Shown here: positions 53,602 to 62,815 of the stretch, piece by piece
How the letters are laid out: each line of letters starts with the position of its first letter
How positions within the stretch are numbered: position 1 is the first letter of the stretch
DNA from: Streptomyces galbus
GTDB taxonomy: Bacteria > Actinomycetota > Actinomycetes > Streptomycetales > Streptomycetaceae
NCBI RefSeq assembly: GCF_005280195.1
Contig: NZ_SZPR01000002.1
Span: forward strand, 83,994 to 147,993
Reading direction: 5' to 3'
DNA length: 64,000 nt
Made by a program: the position numbers and the translations under genes
The notes under the pieces: model-generated
The model's database searches: none
Seen by the model: the letters and a program-made list of their open reading frames with translations, nothing else
Told to the model about the DNA's origin: nothing

Positions 53602-54621
53602 CTATAGGGCGGCTGTGACATCTTCGAGGTCGATGTGCACCGTACCGCTCTCGCTCGCCGACCGGAGGACGGCCGCCGCCACCTCCACCGTGCGCAGACC
53701 CTGGCGCAGGGTGCAGATGTCCCTTTCCTTCCCGAGGACCGCGTCCCGGAACAGCTCGTGTTCGACCTGCAGCGGCTCCCGCTTCGGGATCGCGTAGCGG
53801 ATCATGTCCCCCTCGGACACACCGCGGAACGCCTGCAGCGCCTCCCACTCCGTGGCCACCGCGGCGTTGGAGTGGAACGTCAGGTCGGCCGTGAGGGTGT
53901 CGGCGATGAAGCAGCCGCGCTCGCCGGTCACGGAGGTGAACCGCTCCTTGAGCGGGCTCAGCCAGTTGACCAGGTGGTTGACCATCGTGCCGTCGTCGAG
54001 GCGGCCGACCGCGGAGACCATGTCCTCGTGCTCGCGGCCGCTCTTGGAGACGGTGTGGGCGGCGATCGACACGTACTGGCGGCCGGTCACCCAGCCGGTG
54101 AGGTCGATGTCGTGGGTGGCGAGGTCCTTGACCACGCCGACGTCCGCGATGCGGTGCGGGAACGGGCCCTGACGGCGGGTGACGACCTGGTAGACGTCGC
54201 CCAGTTCACCGGCCTCCAGGCGGGCGCGCAGCGAGCGTAGCGCCGGGTTGCACCGCTCGATGTGGCCGACGCCGGCCACCAGACCGCGCGACTCGAACGC
54301 CTGCACGAGCCGGCGCGCGCCCTCGACGGTGTCGGCGACCGGCTTCTCCACCAGCGCGCACACACCGGCCTCGGCGAGCTGGAGGCCGACCTCCTCGTGC
54401 AGCGCGGTGGGGCAGGCCACGACCGCGTAGTCGATGCCGAGGGCGATGAGCTCCTCGACGGTGTTCAGCACGGGCGCGCCCTGCGCGGCACCGTACTTGT
54501 CACCGAACGGGTCGACGACGCCGACGAAGTCGACGCCCTCCAGACCGGCGAGGACACGGGCGTGGTGCCGGCCCATCGATCCGAGGCCGACGAGACCGGC
54601 CCGCAGCGGCTTCGTGCTCAC
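53602..54621 (-). CDS. Gfo/Idh/MocA sugar-nucleotide dehydrogenase, WbpB/WlbA-like
   Basis: A 339-residue NAD-dependent enzyme. Rossmann start LRAGLVGLGSMGRHHARVL, catalytic Lys in CALVEKPVADTVEGA, and GHIERCNPALRSLRARL. In the Wbp/Wlb pathway this protein oxidises C3 of UDP-GlcNAcA to the 3-keto form that the aminotransferase then uses. Its start overlaps the aminotransferase stop by 4 bp, so the two act in succession and are made together. Other Gfo family substrates (inositol, other sugars) are possible, but the four-enzyme context favours this one. Confidence 0.84.
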   Translation of the reverse strand: MSTKPLRAGLVGLGSMGRHHARVLAGLEGVDFVGVVDPFGDKYGAAQGAPVLNTVEELIALGIDYAVVACPTALHEEVGLQLAEAGVCALVEKPVADTVEGARRLVQAFESRGLVAGVGHIERCNPALRSLRARLEAGELGDVYQVVTRRQGPFPHRIADVGVVKDLATHDIDLTGWVTGRQYVSIAAHTVSKSGREHEDMVSAVGRLDDGTMVNHLVNWLSPLKERFTSVTGERGCFIADTLTADLTFHSNAAVATEWEALQAFRGVSEGDMIRYAIPKREPLQVEHELFRDAVLGKERDICTLRQGLRTVEVAAAVLRSASESGTVHIDLEDVTAAL

Positions 54622-55733
54622 AGCTGCTCCCCCAGAGCGTTCACGGCGGTGACGATGCGGTCCAGGTCCTCGCGGGTCAGGGCGGGGTGGACCGGGAGGG
54701 ACACGACCTCGGCGGCGGCGCGCTCGGTCTCGGGCAGGTCCCAGGTGCGGCCGGCCTTCTGGTCCGGCTCCCAGTACGGCTTCAGCCGGTGGATCGGCGT
54801 CGGGTAGTACACCGCGTTGCCGATGCCCGCCTCGGTGAGCTTGGCCATGGCGGCGTCGCGGTCCCCGAGGATGCGCACCGTGTACTGGTGGAAGATGTGC
54901 CGGGCACCCTCGGCGATCGTCGGCGTGACCACGTTCGCCGCGGAGATGTGCTCGGTGAGGTAGGCGGCGTTGGCGTTGCGCTGCTCGGTCCAGCCGGCCA
55001 GCTTGGTGAGCTGCACCCGGCCGACGGCCGCGGACACGTCGGTCATGCGGACGTTGGCGCCGACGATCTCGTTGGCGTAGCGCTGCTCCATGCCCTGGTT
55101 GCGCAGCAGGCGCAGGGTGCGGGCGAGCTGGGCGTCGGCCGTGGTGACCATGCCGCCCTCGAGGCTGTGCATGTTCTTGGTCGGGTAGAAGCTGAAGGTG
55201 CCCGCGGCGCCGAACGCGCCGACCGGGGTGCCGTTCAGCGCGGCCGCGTGCGCCTGGCAGGCGTCCTCCACGACGGCGAGGTCGTGCTGCTGCGCGATCG
55301 CCATGATGCGGTCCATCGCGGCCGGGTGGCCGTACAGGTGGACCGGCATGATCGCCGCGGTGCGCGGCGTGATGGCGGCCTCCACGGCGGCCGGGTCCAG
55401 GCAGTACGAGTCGGCCTCGATGTCCACGAAGACGACGTCGGCGCCGACCAGCCGGACCGCGTTGGCGGAGGCGGCGAAGGAGAAGGACGGGACGATGACC
55501 TCGTCACCGGGGCCGATGCCCAGGCCCAGCAGGGTCAGGTGCAGCGCGGAGGTGCCGGAGTTGACGGCCACACAGTGGCGCCCCTCGACGAGCTCCGAGA
55601 ACTCCTCCTCGAAGGCGGCGACCTCCGGGCCCTGGACGACCCGGCCGCTGCGCAGGACGCGCACGGCGGCCTCGATCTCCGCCTCGTCGATCACGGGCTT
55701 TGCGGCCGGTATGAACGCGTGGGCGTCGGTCAT
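54618..55733 (-). CDS. DegT/DnrJ/EryC1/StrS aminotransferase, WbpE/WlbC-like
   Basis: A PLP-dependent sugar aminotransferase of 371 residues. Seen: VLRSGRVVQGPEVAAFEEEF, VNSGTSALHLTLLGLGIGPG, EDACQAHAA and the Lys Schiff-base site SFYPTKNMHSLEGGMV. It would place an amino group at C3 of UDP-3-keto-GlcNAcA using glutamate. ATG 55733 follows AGGAAGG at 7 nt; ATG 55739 overlaps that site. It is the first gene of the leftward six-gene run reaching 46384. Confidence 0.88.
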   Translation of the reverse strand: MTDAHAFIPAAKPVIDEAEIEAAVRVLRSGRVVQGPEVAAFEEEFSELVEGRHCVAVNSGTSALHLTLLGLGIGPGDEVIVPSFSFAASANAVRLVGADVVFVDIEADSYCLDPAAVEAAITPRTAAIMPVHLYGHPAAMDRIMAIAQQHDLAVVEDACQAHAAALNGTPVGAFGAAGTFSFYPTKNMHSLEGGMVTTADAQLARTLRLLRNQGMEQRYANEIVGANVRMTDVSAAVGRVQLTKLAGWTEQRNANAAYLTEHISAANVVTPTIAEGARHIFHQYTVRILGDRDAAMAKLTEAGIGNAVYYPTPIHRLKPYWEPDQKAGRTWDLPETERAAAEVVSLPVHPALTREDLDRIVTAVNALGEQL

Positions 55734-56146
55734 CGACATCCCTTCCTCTACGGCGACCTCGTAGGTGCCACTTCTGCAGGGTCGGGAAGGGACCGTGTCG
55801 AGCACGGCACGTCCGCTCCCCTGGGGAGTCCGCCGGCACCTGTCGGGCGGCGAACGGCTTGTGCACAGGACCCCGCCCCCCAGAGGGTTCCTTGCGGGAA
55901 GACAGCCGTATCCGGGATGGAGGACCGGACGTGCTCAGCGGCTGCGGTCCCCGCGCACCGAAATACGGCGGCCAGGACCACAGTTCACGTTACCAGCACG
56001 CGCCCACCGGTTTTCCCAAGGGTTACCACAGCGATACGGAAGACCTGCGTGCGGTCGCTCACAGGCGGCACGCATGGTGAGCGGGCCATGAGCGCAATGT
56101 TACGTCCGGGCAACGGTCGGCGCACCGCGGGCCTAGGGGGCCGGGT
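55734..56146. other. Promoter region of the leftward glycan operon
   Basis: About 410 bp without a convincing gene between the rne terminator and the aminotransferase start. Around 55985-56045 it is less GC-rich than the flanks (CCGGTTTTCCCAAGGGTTACC), a likely site for promoter elements, but I could not assign a -35/-10 pair with confidence. Confidence 0.45.
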
Positions 56147-56193
56147 GACGCAGGAGGGTGCGCGGGCCGGTCGCCCGCGCACCCTCCTGCGTC
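56147..56193. terminator. Terminator of rne, perfect 20-bp stem
   Basis: GACGCAGGAGGGTGCGCGGG and its exact complement are separated by 7 nt. It begins 25 bp after the rne stop on the minus strand. Confidence 0.88.
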
Positions 56194-56217
56194 GTGCCGC
56201 TGTGCGGCCGTTCCCCG

Positions 56218-59200
56218 TCAGTCCTCCGTGGAGGCGGACACCGACGGGGCGCTCTGCTCCGCCGCCACCGTCTTCTTGGCCGTCGCCTTGGCCGCCTTCT
56301 TGGCCGTGGTCTTCTTGGCGGCCGTCTTCTTCGCGGCGGTCTTGGTGGCCGTCGTCTTCTTGGTGGCGGCCTTCTTCGCCGTGGCCTTCTTGGCGGTCTT
56401 GCGCGCCGTCTTCTTGGCCGGAGCGGCCTCGGCCTCGTCGGCGTCCGGCGCCTGCGGCACCTCGGCGGTGCCGGACGCGTCAGCCGTCCCGGATTCCGGC
56501 TCGGACGCCGTCGACGGGACGACCACGACCGCCGTCTCCTCGGGCGCGGTGGGCGCCGTGGCCTTGCGGACCGCGCGGCGCCGCGGGCGGGCCGGGGCCG
56601 CGCTCTCGGCGGCCGGCTCGGCCGCGGGTGCCTCGGCGGCCGGCTCGGCCGCGGCCTGCGGCTGCTCCGCCGGGGCCTCGGGCTCCTGCGGCGCGGCGGC
56701 CGGCTCGGCGACCGTCACCACGGCGGCCTCCGCCCCGGCGGGCGACCCGGCCGGCGCGGTCGCCTTGCGGGTGGCGCGACGGCGGGTACGGCCCTTGGGC
56801 GCGGCCTCCTCGGCGGCCTGCTCCCGCACGGCGGGCGTCTCCTGGACCGGGGCCTCGACGACCGGGTCCTCCACGGCGACCGGCTCGGCGTGCGCCCCGG
56901 TGGCCTCGGCCGGCTGCACCGGGCGCTCCGCCTCCGTCTCGGCGGTGACGTCCTGCGCGGTCGGCGCGTCCGCCGTGGCCACGACCTCCGCGGTGCCGCC
57001 CCGCTGGGGCGCGCCCGCCGGAGCCGAGGCGCGACGGCTCGTCCGGCGACGCGACCGGCCGCGGGAGGCGGCCGCCTCGGCCTCGGCGACGCTGCTGTAC
57101 AGCTCCTCGTCCGGGGCGAAGTCCGGCGAGGGCAGCGCGACCGGCTCGTCGGCACGCTCGGTCTCCGGCGCGGACGGCGCGGTGCCGTCGGCGGTCCCGG
57201 CCGGCCCGGCGACGGCCTCGTGCTCGTGGCCGTGACCGTGGTCGTGGCCGTGCTCGTGGTCGTCGGCGCCGCGCCCGCGCTTCTTGCGCTTGCCGCCGCC
57301 ACCGCCCGTGGTGGCCGGCTGGTCGAGGTGGACGATGACCCCGCGCCCGTTGCAGTGGACGCAGGTCTCCGAGAACGACTCCAGCAGGCCCTGGCCGACC
57401 CGCTTGCGGGTCATCTGGACCAGGCCCAGCGAGGTGACCTCGGCGACCTGGTGCTTGGTGCGGTCCCGGCCCAGGCACTCCAGCAGGCGCCGCAGCACCA
57501 GGTCCCGGTTCTGCTCCAGCACCATGTCGATGAAGTCGATGACGATGATGCCGCCGAGGTCGCGCAGCCGGAGCTGGCGCACGATCTCCTCGGCCGCCTC
57601 CAGGTTGTTCCTGGTGACCGTCTCCTCGAGGTTGCCGCCTTGGCCGGTGAACTTGCCGGTGTTGACGTCGACGACGACCATCGCCTCGGTCCGGTCGATC
57701 ACCAGCGAACCGCCGCTGGGCAGCCAGACCTTGCGGTCCAGGGCCTTGGCGAGCTGCTCGTCGATCCGGTAAGTGGCGAAGACGTCGACCTCGGAGGTCC
57801 ACTTCGACAGACGGTCGGCGAGGTCCGGCGCGACGTGCGCGACGTACCCGTGGATCGTCTGCCACGCCTCGTCACCGCTGACGACGACCTTGGTGAAGTC
57901 CTCGTTGAAGATGTCGCGCACGACCCGGACGGTCATGTCCGGCTCGCCGTACAGCAGCGTCGGGGCGTTGCCGTTCTTCGCCTTCTTCTGGATGTCCTCC
58001 CACTGCGCCTGCAGCCGCTCCACGTCGCGGCGCAGCTCGTCCTCGCTCGCGCCCTCGGCCGCGGTGCGCACGATCACGCCCGCGTCCTCGGGGACGATCT
58101 TCTTGAGGATGGTCTTCAGGCGCGCCCGCTCGGTGTCGGGCAGCTTGCGGCTGATGCCCGTCATCGAGCCCTCGGGCACGTAGACGAGGTAGCGGCCCGG
58201 CAGGGAGACCTGGCTGGTCAGGCGGGCGCCCTTGTGGCCGATCGGGTCCTTGGTCACCTGGACCAGGACCGACTGGCCGGACTTGAGGGCGGCCTCGATG
58301 CGCCGGGGGCCGTTGGCCATGCCGAGCGCCTCGAAGTTGACCTCACCGGCGTACAGGACGGCGTTGCGGCCCTTGCCGATGTCGATGAAGGCGGCCTCCA
58401 TCGACGGCAGCACGTTCTGGACCTTGCCCAGGTAGACGTTGCCGACGTACGAGGTCGACTGCTCCTTGTTGACGTAGTGCTCGACGAGCACGCCGTCCTC
58501 CAGGACGCCGATCTGCGTGCGGTCGCCGTGCTGGCGGACGACCATCACCCGCTCGACGGCCTCGCGCCGGGCCAGGAACTCGGCCTCGGTGATGATCGGC
58601 ACCCGGCGGCGGCCCTGCTCGCGGCCCTCGCGGCGGCGCTGCTTCTTCGCCTCCAGACGCGTCGAGCCCTTGATGGACTGGACCTCGTCGGACGGCTCGG
58701 CGGCCTTGCGCGGCTCGCGGACCTTGACGACGGTCCGCTCGGGGTCGTCGTCGGACGACTCGGCGTCGGAGGCACCGTCACCGGCCCGGCGACGGCGGCG
58801 ACGCCGACGGCGGCTGCCCGCGGTGGACGGGCCGGAGTCCTCGCCGTGCGCCTCCTCGGCGTCCTCTTCCTCCTGCTCGGCGGTGTCCTCGGCGTCCTGC
58901 TCGGCCTGCTCGGCGGCCTGCTCCTCGACGTCGGACTCGCCGTCCGCGCCCTCGCCGTCACCGTCGGCGGCGTCGCCCCGGCGGCGACGGCGGCCACCCC
59001 GGCGGCGGCGGCGCCGCGAACCGGTGTCCTCGCTGTCCTCGCCCTCGGCGCTGTCCTCGGCGTCGTCGGCGTCCTCGGGCTCGTCCGGCTCCTGGGCGGC
59101 GGGCTCGGGCGCGCGGGCGGTCTCCGGCGTCTGGAACGTGGGCTCGGGGGTCTCGTCGCCCTGGGCGGCGCCCCGGCGACGGCGGCGGCGCCGGGACCCG

Positions 59201-60483
59201 GCGCCCTGCTCCTCGGGGAGCTCCTCGGCCTCGGGGGCCTCGGGCTCCGCCACGGCGGCAGCGGCCTCGGCGGCGGCCCGCTCGGGCGTCTGGAAGCTCG
59301 GCTCGGCGAACACCGGCTGCTGGAACACGGCCACGGCGGGCCGGGCCGGACGGCGCGGGGCGTCGCCCTCGCCTCCGCGCTCACCGGCGCCCCGGGCGGG
59401 CTCGGAGAAGCCGGCGGCGGCCTTGCGGACGACCCGGCGGCGGCCCCGGCGGCCGGTCGTCTCCTCGGCGGCCTGCTCGCGCGCGGCCGGGGCCTCGTCG
59501 GCGACGGGCGCCTGCGCGGCGGTGCCGGCGGCTGGCGCCGGTGTCGCGGAGGTGTCGGCGGGCACGTCGGCGGCGGCCTCGGCGGCCTCCGCCTCGTCGG
59601 CGCGGGCGGCGGCGGTCTCCGGCGCGGACACCCGGCGGGTGGCGCGGCGGCGGGAGCGGCGGGGAGCGGCGTCCTCGGCGGCGGGGGCGTCGGCCTCCGT
59701 GACGGCGGGCGCCTCGGCGGACTCCTCCGGCACGGCGACGGGGGCGTCGGCCTGCGGGTCACCGACGGCCTCGGCGGTCTCGGCGGCCTTCGGCGCACCG
59801 GCGGGCGCGGACGCCCGGCGACCGGCGCGACGGCGGGTGCGGGCCGGGGGTGCCGCCTCGTCGGCGGCGGCCTCGGTGGTGGACGGCGTGTCCGCAGCGG
59901 TGGCCTCCTCGGCCACGGGGGCCGCGGGCACGACGGTCTCGGCGGCCTCGGCCGCGGCGGGGGCACCGGCGGGCGCGGAGGCGCGGCGGGTGGCCCTGCG
60001 GCGCGAGCGGCCGGCGGGCGCGGGCTCCTCGGCGGGCGCGGAGACCTCGTCGGCGGGCGCGCTCACGTCGGCCGCGGGGGCCGGGGCCACGGCGGGCACC
60101 ACGGTCTCGGCGGCCTCGGCGGTGGCCGGCGCCCCGGTGGGTGCGGAGACGCGGCGCGTGACCCGGCGCCGGGCGCGGCGCGGTGCCGCCTCCTCGTCGG
60201 AGGCGACGGCGGCCGCGGGGTCGGCGGCCTGCGCGGTGTCGGCGGGTGCGGGGGTGTCCGTCACCGCGGCGGCAGCGGAGGCCTCCTCGGCCTCGTCCGT
60301 CTCGGTGTCCCCGTCGGCCGGTACGGCCGGCAGGGTGGTCTCCGCAGGCGTCCCCGAGGCCCCGGCCGGCGGACCGGCGGGGCGCGAAGCGGCCCTGCGC
60401 CGGCGGCGCGGCGGCAGGGTGCCGCTGGGGGTGTTGTCCTCGGAGCCCGTGGTGGACTCGGTGGGTTCGGTCGGCTCGAGCAT
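56218..60483 (-). CDS. rne: Ribonuclease E/G with long repeat-rich flanks
   Basis: Endoribonuclease for mRNA decay and rRNA/tRNA processing, 1421 residues. The catalytic core spans about 630-1065: S1 domain (QHGDRTQIGVLEDGVLVEHY, NVYLGKVQNVLPSMEAAFID), metal-binding Asp residues in MVVVDVNTGKFTG and GIIVIDFIDM, and the Zn-link CVHCNGRG. On both sides lie Ala/Pro/Glu-rich arms with repeated basic motifs of the kind RRRATRRASAPAGAP. A His-rich stretch (DHEHGHDHGHGHEHE) follows the core and a histone-H1-like Lys/Ala/Thr tail ends the protein. This resembles S. coelicolor RNase ES, whose arms bind other degradosome proteins. It stands alone with its own strong terminator. Confidence 0.95.
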   Translation of the reverse strand: MLEPTEPTESTTGSEDNTPSGTLPPRRRRRAASRPAGPPAGASGTPAETTLPAVPADGDTETDEAEEASAAAAVTDTPAPADTAQAADPAAAVASDEEAAPRRARRRVTRRVSAPTGAPATAEAAETVVPAVAPAPAADVSAPADEVSAPAEEPAPAGRSRRRATRRASAPAGAPAAAEAAETVVPAAPVAEEATAADTPSTTEAAADEAAPPARTRRRAGRRASAPAGAPKAAETAEAVGDPQADAPVAVPEESAEAPAVTEADAPAAEDAAPRRSRRRATRRVSAPETAAARADEAEAAEAAADVPADTSATPAPAAGTAAQAPVADEAPAAREQAAEETTGRRGRRRVVRKAAAGFSEPARGAGERGGEGDAPRRPARPAVAVFQQPVFAEPSFQTPERAAAEAAAAVAEPEAPEAEELPEEQGAGSRRRRRRRGAAQGDETPEPTFQTPETARAPEPAAQEPDEPEDADDAEDSAEGEDSEDTGSRRRRRRGGRRRRRGDAADGDGEGADGESDVEEQAAEQAEQDAEDTAEQEEEDAEEAHGEDSGPSTAGSRRRRRRRRRAGDGASDAESSDDDPERTVVKVREPRKAAEPSDEVQSIKGSTRLEAKKQRRREGREQGRRRVPIITEAEFLARREAVERVMVVRQHGDRTQIGVLEDGVLVEHYVNKEQSTSYVGNVYLGKVQNVLPSMEAAFIDIGKGRNAVLYAGEVNFEALGMANGPRRIEAALKSGQSVLVQVTKDPIGHKGARLTSQVSLPGRYLVYVPEGSMTGISRKLPDTERARLKTILKKIVPEDAGVIVRTAAEGASEDELRRDVERLQAQWEDIQKKAKNGNAPTLLYGEPDMTVRVVRDIFNEDFTKVVVSGDEAWQTIHGYVAHVAPDLADRLSKWTSEVDVFATYRIDEQLAKALDRKVWLPSGGSLVIDRTEAMVVVDVNTGKFTGQGGNLEETVTRNNLEAAEEIVRQLRLRDLGGIIVIDFIDMVLEQNRDLVLRRLLECLGRDRTKHQVAEVTSLGLVQMTRKRVGQGLLESFSETCVHCNGRGVIVHLDQPATTGGGGGKRKKRGRGADDHEHGHDHGHGHEHEAVAGPAGTADGTAPSAPETERADEPVALPSPDFAPDEELYSSVAEAEAAASRGRSRRRTSRRASAPAGAPQRGGTAEVVATADAPTAQDVTAETEAERPVQPAEATGAHAEPVAVEDPVVEAPVQETPAVREQAAEEAAPKGRTRRRATRKATAPAGSPAGAEAAVVTVAEPAAAPQEPEAPAEQPQAAAEPAAEAPAAEPAAESAAPARPRRRAVRKATAPTAPEETAVVVVPSTASEPESGTADASGTAEVPQAPDADEAEAAPAKKTARKTAKKATAKKAATKKTTATKTAAKKTAAKKTTAKKAAKATAKKTVAAEQSAPSVSASTED

Positions 60484-60756
60484 GCGGGCGTTTCTCCCGT
60501 CAGGCTCCCGGGCGCCGCACCTGGTCCGGAGCCGATCCTGGGATCGGCCACCGTTGACGTCCGCGGCTCGCGCGATGCGCGGTGCCGCCGTCCGGGGCGC
60601 GGGCGCCGCACGGGAGCTCTCTGTGTCCTGTCTCGCCGGTTCCGTACGCCGATTTGCGTACGGCCTGGCGAAAGTCTTCTGGTCGGTGCGCTGCCCGACC
60701 CAGGTGGCTCCCGAGTCCGAGGGCGGCGCTACGACGTCCGTCCTTCGCGGGACCTT
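60484..60756. promoter_or_regulatory. rne leader region with inverted repeats
   Basis: 273 bp upstream of rne. It holds CCGTACGC / GCGTACGG (60642-60663, 6-nt loop) and CCGATCC / GGATCGG just before the start. These could be leader structures or operator sites. No gene seen. Confidence 0.45.
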
Positions 60757-61539
60757 CTACGCCGGCGCCGACGCGGCGGCGGCGTGATCGGCCGTGTCGA
60801 GGGCCGTCGCCGCCTCGCGGTCGGGCGCGAGCGGGTCGGTCACCGTGCCGGTCTCTTCATCGAGCAGCCCCTGCGCCAGCCTGGTCACCGCAGCGGGGAC
60901 CGGCGGCGCCAGGTCGGCCACGGCGCGGAGACCGGACAGGACGTCGTCGGGTCGTACGGCAGGCGTCACGTGCCGAACAACCAGCCGCAGTATCGCACAG
61001 GGCTGGTCGCTCGGCCTATCAGCCCGCGAACTGTGCGTTTCCGTCGCGGGCAGGCTCTGCAGGTCCACCACGGCGGAACGGGCGTCGAACGTGCGGACGC
61101 CGTTCTTGGTGAGGCGCTGCACCTCGACGGTGCCGGCCGCCCGGAAGGCGGCCACCGCGCGGTCGGCGTCGGCCGGGTCCACGCCGTCGAGCCGCAGCTC
61201 CCACACGGAAGCCGTCAGCCGGTCGGCGAGCCCCGACGTGTGCGCCTCGACCGCCTCGACCACGTCGAGCCCGGGGGGCAGCGACTCGTCGAGGAGGACG
61301 CGCAGCGTCTCGGGGTCACGCGCCGCGGTGAGCGCGATCTCCAGGTACTCCGCCTCACTGCCCGTGCCGGTGGGTGCGGCATTGGCGTACGACACCTTCG
61401 GGTGCGGCGTGAAGCCGGCCGAGTAGGCCATCGGCACCTCGGCACGGCGCAACGCGCGCTCGAAGGCGCGCTGGAAGTCACGGTGGCTGGTGAACCGGAG
61501 GCGGCCGCGCTTGGTGTAGCGCAGTCGGATGCGCTGCAC
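60757..61539 (-). CDS. Radical-SAM-associated protein, TIGR03936 family (DUF2344)
   Basis: A 260-residue cytosolic protein from GTG 61539 (MQRIRLRYTKRGRLRFTSHR). Conserved signatures: RDFQRAFERALRRAEVPMAYS, GFTPHPKVSYANAAPTGTGS and EYLEIALT. In most genomes it is found beside or fused to a B12-binding radical SAM protein (TIGR03960); here no such gene precedes it within the window. Its function is unsettled, but it is usually linked to rne and rRNA/tRNA-related genes, as seen here. An upstream in-frame ATG at 61626 would overlap the preceding gene and has no ribosome-binding site. Confidence 0.82.
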   Translation of the reverse strand: MQRIRLRYTKRGRLRFTSHRDFQRAFERALRRAEVPMAYSAGFTPHPKVSYANAAPTGTGSEAEYLEIALTAARDPETLRVLLDESLPPGLDVVEAVEAHTSGLADRLTASVWELRLDGVDPADADRAVAAFRAAGTVEVQRLTKNGVRTFDARSAVVDLQSLPATETHSSRADRPSDQPCAILRLVVRHVTPAVRPDDVLSGLRAVADLAPPVPAAVTRLAQGLLDEETGTVTDPLAPDREAATALDTADHAAAASAPA

Positions 61540-61585
61540 CGCGGGTGCGGGCGGCGGGCCTTCGGGCTGTCGCTTGCCCAGTGTC

Positions 61586-62743
61586 CTAGTCCTTCGTGAG
61601 ATGCGTGAGTGCGGTGGTACTGCCATCAAGAGTACGTCCCGCGGGCCGCCGGGGTTCCCGGGAGGCCGGGGCGTCCCTCTGCGGGAGTTCCCCGAACAGC
61701 GCGCGACGAACATCGGCGCGGGCCTGCCGGACCGTCTCGCGGGCCGCCGCGAGGGCCTGGCGTGCGGCCCGTCCGGCGCCGCGCACCGCCTGTGCGGCGG
61801 GCCGCAGCACGGCGTCCCGCACGACGTGGCCCACCGGGGTGAGCACAGCGCGGTACACCCAGCGGACCGGTTCGACGACGACCCACCGGAAGAGGGCCGC
61901 CAGGAACCGGCCGACGGCCGGCGAGACGTACCCGGCGACCCGCCACGCGTGTCCGAGGGCCTGTCCCAGCTCACGGCCGACGACCCCGAGGACCCGTCCG
62001 ACGGGCACGAGCACCCACCGCCGGAGCGCCGCCGCGGGCGCCACCAGGAGGACCCGGCCGGACCAGAGAAGCGCGGCCGCGCCTCCGGTGAGGACCACCC
62101 CGACGAGCCGGGCCACGCCCCGCGCGCACGAGGCGAGGGCACGACCCGCCGGGGTGAGCACCCGGGCGTACAGCCAGAGGGCGGGCACGGCGACCAGGTA
62201 GCGCAGGAGCCAGCGCACCGGCACGACCACGAGATGGCGGCCGAGCCACACGGCGCCGGCCCACAGGCCGGTCCCGACGGCGGCGAGGACGGCTCCGCCA
62301 CTCCTGAGCAGCCACCACCCGCCCTGCCCCAGGGGCGTCAGCACGCGCGCGTACAGCCACACCAGTCCCCGTCCCAGGGGCGCGAGCAGATACCGCTGCG
62401 CCCACCTGGCCGGCACCACGACGAGCATCCGCGCCAGCCACGCGAGCCCCCGCCCGGCCGGTACCAGCACCCACCGCCACAGCGCGACGAACGGCCACAC
62501 GCACACCGCCCGCGCCAGCCACACCAGCGCCCGGCCGACGGGCCGCCCCACCGTGCGGTACAGGAACCGCCCGGCGGCGGCCAGCGCGTCCCAGGCCATC
62601 CGCACCGGCACGACCAGCACCAGCGCGACGATCCGCACGGGCATCCGGATCGCGACGACGAGGCACCCCTCGGGCGCCCCCGCCCCGCCCGGTCTTCGAC
62701 CGGACGGCCCCTGCGACCGCTTCTCCAGCTCCACGTGGTCCAT
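61586..62743 (-). CDS. Trp/Val/Leu-rich repeat membrane-associated protein, unknown
   Basis: A 385-residue protein made of amphipathic or membrane-spanning repeats. The signature VLTPxGR or VLVPxGR recurs about every 30-45 residues (VLVPAGRGLAWLAR, LAPLGRGLVWLYAR, VLTPLGQ, VLTPAGRALAS, VLVPVGRVLG, VLTPVGHVVRD), each followed by hydrophobic helix with W and by PxRW (VVVPARWAQRYL, VVVPVRWLLRYL). There is a basic, charged C-terminus. ATG 62743. No family is known to me. Similar W/V/P repeats occur in streptomycete proteins of unknown role; a membrane-stack or channel-like fold is a guess. Confidence 0.65.
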   Translation of the reverse strand: MDHVELEKRSQGPSGRRPGGAGAPEGCLVVAIRMPVRIVALVLVVPVRMAWDALAAAGRFLYRTVGRPVGRALVWLARAVCVWPFVALWRWVLVPAGRGLAWLARMLVVVPARWAQRYLLAPLGRGLVWLYARVLTPLGQGGWWLLRSGGAVLAAVGTGLWAGAVWLGRHLVVVPVRWLLRYLVAVPALWLYARVLTPAGRALASCARGVARLVGVVLTGGAAALLWSGRVLLVAPAAALRRWVLVPVGRVLGVVGRELGQALGHAWRVAGYVSPAVGRFLAALFRWVVVEPVRWVYRAVLTPVGHVVRDAVLRPAAQAVRGAGRAARQALAAARETVRQARADVRRALFGELPQRDAPASREPRRPAGRTLDGSTTALTHLTKD

Positions 62744-62815
62744 ACCGACACAGACGCGGCGGGGGACGGGACGGATGCAGGTCGGCCCGGGTCGGCCGGG
62801 GCGCGGGCGGCGCCG

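Noticed and set aside
56158..61599. 1813-codon plus-strand open frame opposite rne
   Set aside because: Mirror of the RNase E gene; the low-complexity Gly/Leu/Arg product has no signature, and the sense strand has clear RNase E motifs.
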